Shown here piece after piece: positions 9,060 through 18,042 of a stretch of 32,500 nucleotides of DNA. The position numbers and the translations under genes are program-made. The stretch is from Mesostigma viride (taxonomy: Eukaryota > Streptophyta > Mesostigmatophyceae > Mesostigmatales > Mesostigmataceae): positions 1-32,500 of the forward strand of contig RPFO01000982.1 of NCBI GenBank assembly GCA_009746045.1. The letters run 5' to 3'. Within the stretch, counting starts at the first letter, position 1; every line of letters begins with the position of its first letter. The notes below the pieces were generated by a model, which saw only the letters and a list, made by a program, of their open reading frames with translations, had not been told where the DNA came from and did not search any database.

Positions 9060-9265
9060 AGTTACGTTAAATAGTGACGGAACCTTTTGCCGCCTGAGGC
9101 AAATCGGTCCGTAACACTATTTTGCCCGGAATAACCGCTTCCGAGCACCCAAGTTAATTCGGCCGAATTAACTTGGGTGCTCGGAAGCGGTTATTCCGGG
9201 CAAAATAGTGTTACGGACCGATTTGCCTCAGGCGGCAAAAGGTTCCGTCACTATTTAACGTAACT
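9060..9265. repeat. Palindrome P3 (206 bp)
   Basis: Same as P1 except for a paired change: G at 9137 and C at 9188 in place of A and T. The two positions face each other across the centre, so perfect symmetry is kept. Confidence 0.85.
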
Positions 9266-9270
9266 TCACC
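9266..9270 (+). repeat. Target-site duplication TCACC, right copy
   Basis: Direct repeat of 8379-8383 at the outer edge of P3. Confidence 0.75.
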
Positions 9271-10321
9271 CTCGCGACTTCGGCCGGGGCAACACCTTCC
9301 ACGAGCCCAGTCGGCGTGACGGCCACCTTCAGCCGGTCAGTCACTGGTTTTGCGCTCGGGACATCGTCGTTACCAACGGGACGGCGTCCAACTTAGTGCA
9401 GGTAAATGCGGCGGTTTACACGTTCGACGTGTCAGGAACCTCGAACACGTTGACGACCGTCAGCGTGGGTTCCAACGCGGCGACAGACTCCGTGTCGGGT
9501 AACGGGAACTCGGCGTCTAACTCTCTTACTTTTACGTATACGCCAGTTTACAACCCCGCTTCGGACTCGTCCGTCTTGGCGTGGTACGATCCATCGGACG
9601 TGTCCACCCTTTCCGTCAACAGCGACGGAACGGGAGGGGCTCCCGCGTACGCGTCCAAGGTCGGTAGGATGGCGGACAAGAAGAACAACAAGCGGCATGC
9701 AACCAGAAAGAGACGCGACGTCTCTATCATCCGCATCTTCGTGGCTTCGGTTTTACTACTCCAGCCAGCGTTTTTTGGCATATTCCGGAAACATCCTCAA
9801 CGCGAACACGCGCACCATCGTGATCGTCGCCAAACAGCGCAAGTTACACAGCACTCGCCCGCCCAGATCCTTACGTCTCATCAGGCACAGCGACAAAAGG
9901 CATGATGTTGTGCGCGCCCGGAAGCACGCCTGCCATTGTGTACCAGACAGACTCGCTCAAAGTAACAAATTACGCGTCCAACACGGCCGTCAAGGAAGTG
10001 GCGACCGGCGGTCAGTTTTTCGACGACCAACCTCACGTCCTCCACGTCTCGTACGATGCATCGGTCACCCCCAAGGTGTGGAGCGCGACGTTCGACGGTA
10101 GTGAGGGCACGGTCGTCAGTAACAGCTTCACATCAGCCCCTTTCGCCGCCAACCTGAACTTGGGCGGCGACTCGGCCAACGGTCAACGTGCCTTCGACGG
10201 CTGGATCGGCGAGGTGCTCATTTACAACACGTACAAGACTTCCGCCGAACTGACGATGATCCGTCAATACCTTGCCGCCAAGTGGGGGGCACCGTTAACT
10301 CCTCCAGCATAGGCCTCTATA

Positions 10322-10336
10322 ACTAAATATCTATCC
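10322..10336 (+). promoter_or_regulatory. A-rich box upstream of the 10351 gene
   Basis: ACTAAATATCTATCC begins 29 nt before ATG 10351, and its core AAATATCTA matches the MCP box. Confidence 0.4.
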
Positions 10337-10350
10337 ATATCATGTAAGCA

Positions 10351-11066
10351 ATGGACTATCCAAATTATTACCAGATAGTACTTGACAGCGAGGCCTCATA
10401 GAGTGACAGTGACGTCGAGAACGCGGCATTTCGCCAGATCCGGCATTTAAGCCAGATCCAAGTGCTCCCATCATTGACGGGGATTGGAGAGGCGGGCTTC
10501 ACTTTGCGTCCATTGCAGGGATCGAAAGCACCCCCCTCACGTGCTCATTGGCTTGGTATCCCCAGTTTCTTGGGTGGTGAGCACAATTTGGACCAGGGGG
10601 TTGTGTTGGGATCAGAAATATGCAAAAAAACAACAGCAACAACGACCACTTTCGACTATTCTTTGATCAATGATCACGCATATTTTAATTTGAGGAATCC
10701 ACATCTCTTTAGGAACGGGGGCATTCTCGAGATAAGGTTGGCCCACATAGATAGGGACGTAGGAGACACGGAATATCAAAACGTTGCTGCATACGAATCT
10801 TTCGTCTGCGTGTTACAATTTGAGAGGGTGCGAGGGTTTACTAAATGCAAATGTCACGGTAAGTAATTTCTGTGCATTATACGACAATATGTATGGGTGG
10901 ATGCCTTGGAAAATTCACACTGGTGGACACCTTGGAGAATTCGTTCAGGCGTATGAGAAACGACCCCGAGTACGCGCGAGCTTACGAGTCCGTTTACCTG
11001 AATTCACGTCCCAGAACTCGCCACGTGGTAGAGGCCACTCTGGACTTGCATCACTGCAAATTTTAG
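10351..11066 (+). pseudogene. Unrecognised viral gene, broken by a stop and frameshifts
   Basis: From ATG 10351 the frame reads MDYPNYYQIVLDSEAS and meets TAG at 10399. It then continues in the same frame to about 10830 through LPSLTGIGEAGF, NLRNPHLFRNGGILEIRL and YESFVCVLQFERV. Protein-like reading passes to a second frame (SNFCALYDNMYGWMPWKI) and a third (RRMRNDPEYARAYESVYLNS to the stop at 11064-11066). Restoring those shifts would give roughly 235 codons. The A-rich box 29 nt upstream and the position after the fibre gene mark it as part of the viral block. No family is recognised. The internal TAG could in principle be recoded, but TAG also ends the neighbouring ORFs at 10312 and 11795, so decay is the simpler reading. 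Confidence 0.5.
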
Positions 11067-11219
11067 CCAACTTAGTTCGACACTTGTGCAAGTCTCGCCA
11101 CCTTCGCGCCCTGTCCAGGCCGTGCCAGCAGACGTAACGGACCTTTGCACACGGTGCACAAATAGGCAAAATCACGTGCAGGTCACGCATCTCACGTTGC
11201 AAGCCCTCTGCCGGTAGCC

Positions 11220-11795
11220 ATGGCTTCCCGAAACGCAGGGCCCTGCGAGAAGGCGTTGGCCACGCTTGGAAAATACCTCGATAGTCTCGAGGACGGCCAG
11301 ACAAAGATATCGGACCAGCTCTCCTACCTGACGCATCAGGTCTCCATTTTGTCCGGGGCACCCGGTGCTGTTGGAGGCACCGGACCTACCTGCGAGGTTC
11401 TCAAGATTCACGACGCTGGATATGACGATGTCGACCGCAAGACGCCCAAAATTTGCGTCGAGTGGGTCTACGAGAGGAACGCGGCAAGGCCGAGGAAGGT
11501 CGAGGACCGTTGCGAGTGGATTCGCCTCGACCAAGCCGACGGATGCGTTAAGATGGTTGACGAATTCGTCGATGGCTTCTCCAAGTCCAAGCGCCAGCCA
11601 GGCATTTCCCCCATTACCCTCTACAAGGCATGGGAGGAGGCAAAGAAGGGTTTCGAGGACGCAAAGACCGCCACTTCCCATGGCAGGAAGAGGAACCGCG
11701 AGGAAGTGTCAAGCTCCCGCGGCCTTGGCGACAAGAAGAAGTCCGCCTCGAACGTTGTGAAGAGCCCGACTGGAAACTCCAAGGACAGGGAGTAG
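11220..11795 (+). CDS. Intact ORF, 191 aa, unknown function
   Basis: Begins at an ATG in good eukaryotic context (GCCATGG) and ends in TAG. Residues 9-45 look like an amphipathic helix or short coiled coil (ALATLGKYLDSLEDGQ). The middle contains ICVEWVYERN and CEWIRLDQADGCVKMVDEF. The C-terminus is Lys/Arg/Ser-rich with a likely nuclear localisation signal (GRKRNREE, then DKKKS). There is no signal peptide and no membrane segment. It lacks the A-rich box found before the viral genes and is undamaged, so it may be a host gene or a later or early-class viral gene. No family is recognised. Confidence 0.5.
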   Translation: MASRNAGPCEKALATLGKYLDSLEDGQTKISDQLSYLTHQVSILSGAPGAVGGTGPTCEVLKIHDAGYDDVDRKTPKICVEWVYERNAARPRKVEDRCEWIRLDQADGCVKMVDEFVDGFSKSKRQPGISPITLYKAWEEAKKGFEDAKTATSHGRKRNREEVSSSRGLGDKKKSASNVVKSPTGNSKDRE

Positions 11796-12113
11796 AGTGT
11801 CGTCTTGTTGACGACGGCAACGAGTTTGCCATTTCGCTCTTGTTGAGCTGATAACGAATGTGAACGTGATATAAATTTTAATGAATTCGTTTATGCAGTA
11901 TACAACGCGTCAATGCATGATGAAAACATTTTTCATTCGTCTCGAAATGCAGTTCTAACTATGGGTTTTTAATCCAGAGTAAACCTCTCATGCATCAACG
12001 CAGGTCGTATGGGATTCTTGCATAGGTCGTCTGAGTTTCCAGAGTAATATACCCCTAACACTCTGCACACCCCGCCGCGCGGCCCTCGTCGCCTCCCTCA
12101 CCATGCGAGGACA
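11796..12113. other. Intergenic; nothing recognised
   Basis: AT-rich for its first 150 bases, then mixed composition. No ORF, no repeat unit and no clear viral terminus was seen. The right end of the endogenous virus probably lies here or just upstream. Confidence 0.5.
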
Positions 12114-12493
12114 TGGCGAAAAATTGGGCGTTCTTTATATATAGAGTAAGTACGTGCAATTTTTCGCCACATCCAACAACCCACGCCAACCCCAGCGCCG
12201 GCCAGTGGGGGGAGGTGGCGAAAAATTGGGCGTTCTTAATCTTAAGAGTAAGTACGTGCAATTTTTCGCCATCACTCTCACACCTTGACAAACACCTCCT
12301 ATGACCAGCGCCAAGGGGTGGCAGGGTGGCGAAAAATTGGGCGTTCTTAATCTTAAGAGTAAGTACGTGCAATTTTTCGCCATCACTCTCACACCTTGAC
12401 AAACACCTCCTATGACCCGCGCCAAGGGGTGGCAGGGTGGCGAAAAATTGGGCGTTCTTAATCTTAAGAGTAAGTACGTGCAATTTTTCGCCA
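12114..12493. repeat. Tandem array of four 56-bp hairpins
   Basis: Units at 12114-12169, 12216-12271, 12327-12382 and 12438-12493, with periods 102, 111 and 111 bp. Each starts TGGCGAAAAATTG and ends CAATTTTTCGCCA, a perfect 13-bp inverted repeat, with further pairing inside. The 55-bp spacers after units 2 and 3 are nearly identical, so the repeating unit is hairpin plus spacer. It looks like a short palindromic mobile element amplified as a satellite. ORFs through it on both strands are by-products of the repeat. Confidence 0.8.
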
Positions 12494-14320
12494 TCCTTGT
12501 CACACCCCCAACACACCATCACAACTGCCGGGGGTGGTGACAGATGCCAGCCTAAATGTCACAACCTGGTGAGCAGTGCCCCCTCATAGGCCATGGGGTC
12601 AAGGAAAGTCTGGAGACGGGTTTTGGTTAAGGGTTTAGGTTTTAGCTAGGGTGAGACCCCATCCTAGGCCGCGGTCACTATAGGGTCACTATAGGGGTGG
12701 CAGATGCCAGCATAAGGGTGGTGCACATTTGCTAGTCGCGATGACGGAATGATGACGGAATGATGATGGAAGATAATTAATTAATTAATTAATACATACT
12801 AGTAATTGGCCATTTCCGACAGCGACCTGCCTTCATCCGGAAGCCATCGCGGCGTCTGATCATACAGAACAAGGATCCGTATGAATGCGTTACAAAAGAA
12901 CGGCTATCCGTATCTTTCTCTGGCGTCCGTAGAATTGACCTGCTAAAGCTAAAGCTTCTGCAAAAACAGGAGCGGTGACATGCCCAGCCAAAAAGTGCAA
13001 GTGTACAGTAAAGTGGGAGTTTTTACTGGTCGTTCCGTCGGATCCGGAAGTCCCCAGTTCAAACCCGCGCAGGGGCTAGCGGTCCTAAGTTTTCTGCATG
13101 TTCCCATCAGCTGCTATCTACAGTGCCGTAAGCGGAACCGCCCACACATGCCCAGCCAAAATTTCACGGGTACTAGGGTCTGGCCCCAAGGCTGCCGGTG
13201 GCTGCATTGGTCCGGCCCCTAAATAAATATAGGGGCTGCGGCTGAAATAGCCTGCCGGCGGGTGGTCATGGCCCCCATATGGCGAGCCTACTGCCAAAGG
13301 GGATTTGCCACGTGGCAAGTGCTCGTCTACACCAGGTGTATCCACCAGTAACAATCCATGGTCAGTTTCAAAGCGAACATTCATTGGTGAATTTCTCAAG
13401 TATTGTCAGCGGGCCTTGGAAAGGGGGCAAATTCAGCAAGCGCTGCGGAACTTAGATACTAAAATTTCGTTTTTTGTTCGTAACGTACAGCCAATCATTT
13501 TGCTCCCGGATCAAAGTGTGATCTGGTCACTGAACACGAATTCAGCGCGTTGGGGGGGGGCATATGGGGGCCGGCTGTCGGCGCACCGGTGGCGGCGCCC
13601 CAGGGGGGCGCTAGCATACTGGGGGCCAGCAAGTTTCATTCCGGCGGTTGGCATTGGACCCTGAGTTCAATATGGGGGCCGGACATTTTGACCTGGCGGT
13701 GGCGGTATTGGGCCCCCAAATAGCATGGCTGTATGTCACCGCTCCTGCAAAAACTCTCTCTATTGTACACATTGCCGTGCCGCCCCGTCGACTTTTCAAG
13801 TTGAAAATACTCAACTGTAAAATGGGGCCCTGTAAAATGCAGGCCAAGCAGACGGGATTTCTGCCTTCTCGAGCCCTCGCCCCTCGTGTCATACTGTAGC
13901 AGGTAATAAATACGTACACGCACAAGATCTATAACAGTTGTCCGCCGGATATGTCACGCTGAAATACCTAAGCTCGAGCCACCCATGAGCAGCAGTGTAG
14001 CCGAGATCTTACCGCCGACGCCACGTCCGTTTAATGTTAGCGTTGACTGCCCATGTACCCATCAATCTCGGCTTCCGTTCGAGAAGCCAACTAATGTTCT
14101 GCCCTGAAGAAGAAATACCCAATTCCACAATAATTGGCGGCACGTGCGTATCCCAGAATGTCGTTGTGAAGCTTCCTAAGGGCATACTTGTCTGCAACTG
14201 TTGGCTCAGTTGGCAATTCCGAGAGACATAAGCCTTCCTTGATAAGCTGTTGCCTATCCAGACTTTTGCATCCCGCAGCCCAGCGGACCACGGTATACAC
14301 GTGCATTGTTGCCAGCCGCG
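12494..14320. other. Intergenic DNA with minor repeats, no gene called
   Basis: Contains a partial repeat AGATGCCAGC near 12544 and 12704, a TTAATTAA run near 12776-12793, two copies of ACATGCCCAGCCAAAA (near 12978 and 13145), and several GGGGGCC/CATATGGGGG motifs at 13260-13730. ORFs of 60-119 aa are present but have no recognisable domain and overlap one another. The last 200 bases are presumably the promoter and 5' UTR of the EF-hand gene. Confidence 0.45.
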
Positions 14321-16229
14321 ATGGCGACATCAGCGTCATCCGCTGCGGCCCCTGGGCAGGTCGAGGTGCTCATCAATCCCGAAGACAAGCAGCTGAAGAC
14401 GGTGGCGCATTCGCTTCTGGAGTCGAAGCTCGAGAAGATGCTTTCGAGCGCAGCAGCTCCAGTTGCCGACCCGCGCGCCACGAAAAAGTTTGCCATTGAA
14501 TGGATAAAGCAGTGGGATCTGGATGGGGACGGCATCATCTCGGAGCTCGAAATGAAAGGCGCCGCCATGCAGCACGCGAAATTGCAGATGAGCTACCAGC
14601 GTCGGGGTGGGTGGTTGGCGACGTTGGTCATTCTCGCCATTTGTTGCTTTGCAGTCATCCTCGGCCTCAGCGTGTGGGCGAACGACGTAGCGCAGGAGGC
14701 CAAAGGAGAATCGGGGCGCAGAAGCACATAGGCGGGTTCACATTACGGAAGAAGGACTCGAATGCCGTGGTGAAGACGGGCACGGCGATGTATGGTACGT
14801 CCCACAGCCAACGGATGATGCAGCCCTCATGCATGCACTCAGTCTTACTATTCTAGTGGCACGTTAGCATGCCAGGGTGTCTGAAACATGGCGCAGATGT
14901 ACAAGGTAAAACCATGCAGCCGCACTGGATGTTTGGGGCTGTGTGGTGCCCGCCCACCTCTCCCCATCTGTGGCTTGTGAGGAAGCCCACCTGGACTGCC
15001 CACTGATACTCCTTAACGAAATTTGTCCTTGCAGGCAGGCAAGCAGCCACCCACTCGGCACCCTCCGCCAAAAAACAGTGTCTATTGCTTCATTGGCAGT
15101 TGTGGGGGCAGCAGGTGATCAATATCACCATCCCATCAACCATGCACGATGCTCAGATCCTTTGATCCGTGGCACCTCCATGGAGGCATGTGTACCCTGT
15201 TCATTGGTTCCAGCCGGCACTCACGCGATCTAGCGCAATGTGGGCTCTCCGCCCTCCCTCATCCCTGAACCCTCTGTGCTGCAGAGACAGCGCCTTGCAC
15301 TGTTCGCCCAAGACAATTCACTTACCATCCACGTCCAGGTATTCCTTGGCTCCTCGGTGGTCCCTTCATATTCACTGCCCATTGGTCGCCACTTTCCCGT
15401 CCGTTTCCAGCTGCTTATTGGTGGTCCCTTGCCACAGTCCCTCCTGCAGCGCGTCAGTGACGTGCCCTTTGACAAAATGTCGACCATCTTTTTTTTTCCG
15501 TCCATCATGACTGCTTCTTGTTAAATGCCCACTTGTCATACAGAGTTCCTGCTGCAACGCGTCGGCTACATGCCCTTTGACCAGCTATCCCAAATCACCG
15601 GCATCGGGTTCACCTACCGGGGCGCACTCTGGTTCATGGATGTGGAGGGCTTCCAGTGGTTTGGTTCTGGCAACGTCACCTTCTTCAGCCCGCGGGGCGT
15701 TGTCCTCAGCGTGACGCGCCCCACCGAAACCATGGTCGTGGTCACTGTACAAGAACCAGGGGATATTGTCAGGACGGTGAGCCGGGGGCTAGAGCAGTTT
15801 CTCGGCTACGAGCAGTTTGTGGATTCTGGCATCGCGCGTCTGAAGAACATGAGCGTGCCAGTGACGGTCGACAACATGTTCAAGTACTTCTGGGAGCCGA
15901 CGGTCATCGAGTGGGTGCGCGGCAGCCGGCTTCCGGTTGAGTGCATCGCCAGCGGCCTCGCGTGGTTGAACGGTTCGTCCACCGAGCTGCCCCACCAGAC
16001 GTGCGTGACCGCATTGCTCATGTTCCTGCAAGGGACGGGCGTGATCGAGGGCGGGGTGGGCCCACAGGATTATTACGGGACCAAGATGACAAGAGAGGAG
16101 CAGGAGGAGCTCACGGGACCGTTGGTGTACACAAAGGGGAGCGTTTTCGAGCCGGACATTGCGTCGTTTGAGGCCAAAGTGAGGCGTTACACGCAGCGGA
16201 GGATTGACGTCATGAGCCGCGCGAGATGA
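14321..16229 (+). CDS. Host EF-hand transmembrane protein, two exons
   Basis: Exon 1 is 14321-14794 and exon 2 is 15544-16229. ATG 14321 starts MATSASSAAAPG. One canonical EF-hand loop at residues 66-77 (DLDGDGIISELE) has Asp at 1, 3 and 5, Gly at 6 and Glu at 12, so it should bind calcium. A hydrophobic span at 98-118 (WLATLVILAICCFAVILGL) is a transmembrane helix. After it comes a segment ending KKDSNAVVKTGTAMY, then the exon-2 domain of about 225 aa, rich in beta-like stretches (YRGALWFMDVEGFQWFGSG). EF-hand plus TM plus beta-rich domain is a layout seen in expanded uncharacterised algal protein families. The exon-1 frame changes near 14705-14720, next to a GGGG run, so the copy has a one-base error or mutation. 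The junction is phase 1: TATG, GTACGT, CATACAG, AG. Confidence 0.6.
14795..15543 (+). other. Intron of the EF-hand gene
   Basis: It begins GTACGT and ends CATACAG. It joins TAT-G to AG-TTC, giving MYEFLLQRVG in frame. It contains a decayed copy of the start of exon 2. Confidence 0.6.
15435..15510 (+). pseudogene. Pseudo-exon: partial copy of exon 2 start inside the intron
   Basis: CAG followed by CTCCTGCAGCGCGTCAGTG, then GTGCCCTTTGAC, mirrors the true exon 2 start (CTGCTGCAACGCGTCGG, then ATGCCCTTTGAC). It encodes LLQRVSDVPFDKMS against LLQRVGYMPFDQLS. Its AG would join in the wrong phase, so use as an alternative exon would disrupt the frame. Confidence 0.55.
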
Positions 16230-17080
16230 CCTTTGCGGGAGGCCCCTGGTAGAGGGGGCTGGTTCTCAATGTATGGCGACAAGGCAACTAGGTGCCAGGG
16301 ACACATGTCAGCTAATGGCTGGGCCCACTGCCATTGCTACAACCCCCACAAAGCTGGCAGCGGGATATGGACGACCTGTTAACGCCCTGTGGAAATTGGG
16401 CTGGCACTACCAGCATTGCCCATCCAAGTCATCCAAGTTATAGTTATGTATAAAATAGAGTGTACCAATCGGTTGTAGCCACGGAAAATCGTACGGTCGA
16501 CTTTGTGTGTCTGTTTGTGCCCACTCTGGGAGACATTTCTGTAGATTATAAAAGCTAGCATGTCAAAGTATGCACTCTTGGCTGTTTTTTTGGATTGGAA
16601 TTTTTTTGGACTTCCGGTCCTGAAAGTTTCAATTACGCCCTAAACTGAAAAACATTCGTCTAAAAGCCCCCAAAATTGGATCACCTTCCCCTGATTTTTT
16701 CTTGTACGTGTGAGGGTCTACCTGCTGCACAGGGCGCAAACTGCTGGCCTTGGGAAATTAAGTATACAACCGTGCATGTCGCGTGCAAAACCACTTCATA
16801 ATTTCAATGCCCAACTGTCACCCACCGGCTACTTACTTGGATTTACCTTTACAGCCGATATCAACGGATTCCAGGATTAGAACGCAGCGGTAAACTTCCG
16901 ACGCCATGACGGCCTTGTGACTATGTATTTAAAGCTGTTTGCGCTATTTGCTAAGCCGCCTGATGCGCTAGTGACCTTTGTGGGCCCCGCGCACAGGGTG
17001 GCTGGCTCGGTACTCCCCCGCCGGCGGTGTGTTTGCTTGGACTTCATACTTGTGTGCATAAGCTGTTTGTCTCCTTGATA
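16230..17080. other. Intergenic; 3' flank of the EF-hand gene, nothing recognised
   Basis: Non-coding in appearance, with only short random ORFs. No repeat or RNA gene was seen. Confidence 0.5.
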
Positions 17081-18042
17081 AGTGCTGGCGTTCTTCCATC
17101 ATCGATGCCCGTACGCTGACGTCCCCAAGTGTCGCATCAGATCACCGCATGGTCACCCTTGCGCGTACGTGACTACGTCTTCAGGCCCCCGAGCGCCGCC
17201 GCCCACGTCCACGGCCTGATTGGACCTGCCTATGCCGGCCCATCCGCAGGTGCCGGGCTAGCTGGAGAAGTGGTCCGAGGAGGAGAAGCGCCACGACGTG
17301 ATCAGGTCTGCCTTCGTGGAGCCCTGCGCAACCTTTGATGCACCTGGGTGCCGAACGAGGCCTGGATCTCACGCCACCCGCTATGAACTGTGAACTCGTG
17401 CGATCCGTGGATCTTGGCTCTCAACTGCTCCCTGAGCGACCCCGCGCCCACCCAGCCCCACTTTACCTGCGCGATGCCCGGGTGCATGGTCGCCGCCCGG
17501 CTGGCGCTACTGCAGGCCCGCTGACGCGGGGAGGACCTGTACCGGCCCATACGGTCCATGAGCGGCTTACTTGATCAAACATATACAGCCCCACACGCGG
17601 AGGATCGAGGTGGAGACACTTGCCGCCTAGATAGTCAGTGGCGCCACACGCGGGCCGCCAACCAGCACATGCATGGCGGCATGGCGGTCTCTCGACCGTC
17701 TCACCGGACGCCGGGAAACGCAAAGCCAGGCTGACATCCCGGGCACCCCCAGTCGGTGAACGCCTTGAGCTTTGGTTCCGGGCAGCCTCTCCCAGGCCGG
17801 CCAAACTATCGGGGGCCGGCTCCTGGAACCCCACCCCGCTCGACCCCGCTGCCGCTAGCTGCACGCCCTGCGGCTAGCCGCGGCGGACCTTTTGAGCCCC
17901 CGCAGTGCTGCAATCGGGTCCGCGAAGCGGACTACCAGGTCCCACCGCTCTCCGCCCCCCAGGTGGATGGCCTGCATGACGAGTGGACCCCCCGGGAATG
18001 GGCTGCTGCCATCGCCACCCTCCGCAACGATGCTCACCGCCA
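17081..18042 (+). mobile_element. Degenerate + strand non-LTR element fragment (endonuclease side)
   Basis: Around 17130-17165 one frame reads SVASDHRMVTL, which matches the catalytic SDH motif at the end of AP-type endonuclease domains of non-LTR retrotransposons. Further right, 17950-18042 reads DEWTPREWAAAIATLRND, similar to the linker before the reverse transcriptase. Frames are broken throughout. The piece stops where the minus-strand element begins. The call rests on short motifs. Confidence 0.35.

Larger units (their letters stand above)
8384..9265. mobile_element. 882-bp nested palindromic element (P-U-P-U'-P)
   Basis: Three copies of a 206-bp palindrome (P) alternate with a 132-bp segment (U) and its exact inverse (U'), so the whole is one palindrome centred between 8824 and 8825. 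It is flanked by TCACC duplications. There is no ORF. Ends read AGTTACGTTAAATAG and its complement. It resembles a fold-back element or a composite of a palindromic MITE-like unit. No transposase family is assigned; a 5-bp duplication does not settle it. Confidence 0.75.
7730..10312 (+). pseudogene. Fibre-like surface protein: Ig-like repeats plus LamG-like C-terminus, broken
   Basis: Three tandem domains of about 95-100 aa each have the bacterial Ig-like (Big_12-type) pattern: a strand like VTFDKPVTGF, then GDIYVNNGTV, then SNTVAFTY before a Pro-rich linker (TYTPPPT, TYSPPPT). The third domain is split by the 882-bp palindromic element after 8383. Its end (SNSLTFTYTP) leads into a LamG/concanavalin-like region starting LAWYDPSDVSTLSV near 9580 and ending FDGWIGEVLIYN, then IRQYLAAKWG. 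Such a layout suggests a virion fibre or receptor-binding protein, by analogy with phage and NCLDV surface proteins. Breaks: the element insertion, a one-base loss at about 9357-9360 where GGGAC replaces expected GGGGAC, and at least two frame changes between 9690 and 9900. Removing the element and one TCACC copy is frame-neutral. Confidence 0.65.

Noticed and set aside
12114-12493. CRISPR-like array
   Set aside because: Only four units, spacers after units 2 and 3 are nearly identical, each repeat is a long hairpin, and the context is eukaryotic.
12055-12522. Repeated-peptide ORFs (NWAF.., KNAQFF..)
   Set aside because: By-products of the hairpin satellite; both strands are open and the units are non-coding palindromes.
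12620-12655. Interstitial telomere repeat (GGTTAAGGGTTTAGGTTTTAG)
   Set aside because: Only two or three degenerate units, too short to separate from chance.
12672-12696. CACTATAGGG twice, like a phage T7 promoter core
   Set aside because: A partial match in a short direct repeat in eukaryotic DNA; no reason to expect T7-type transcription.
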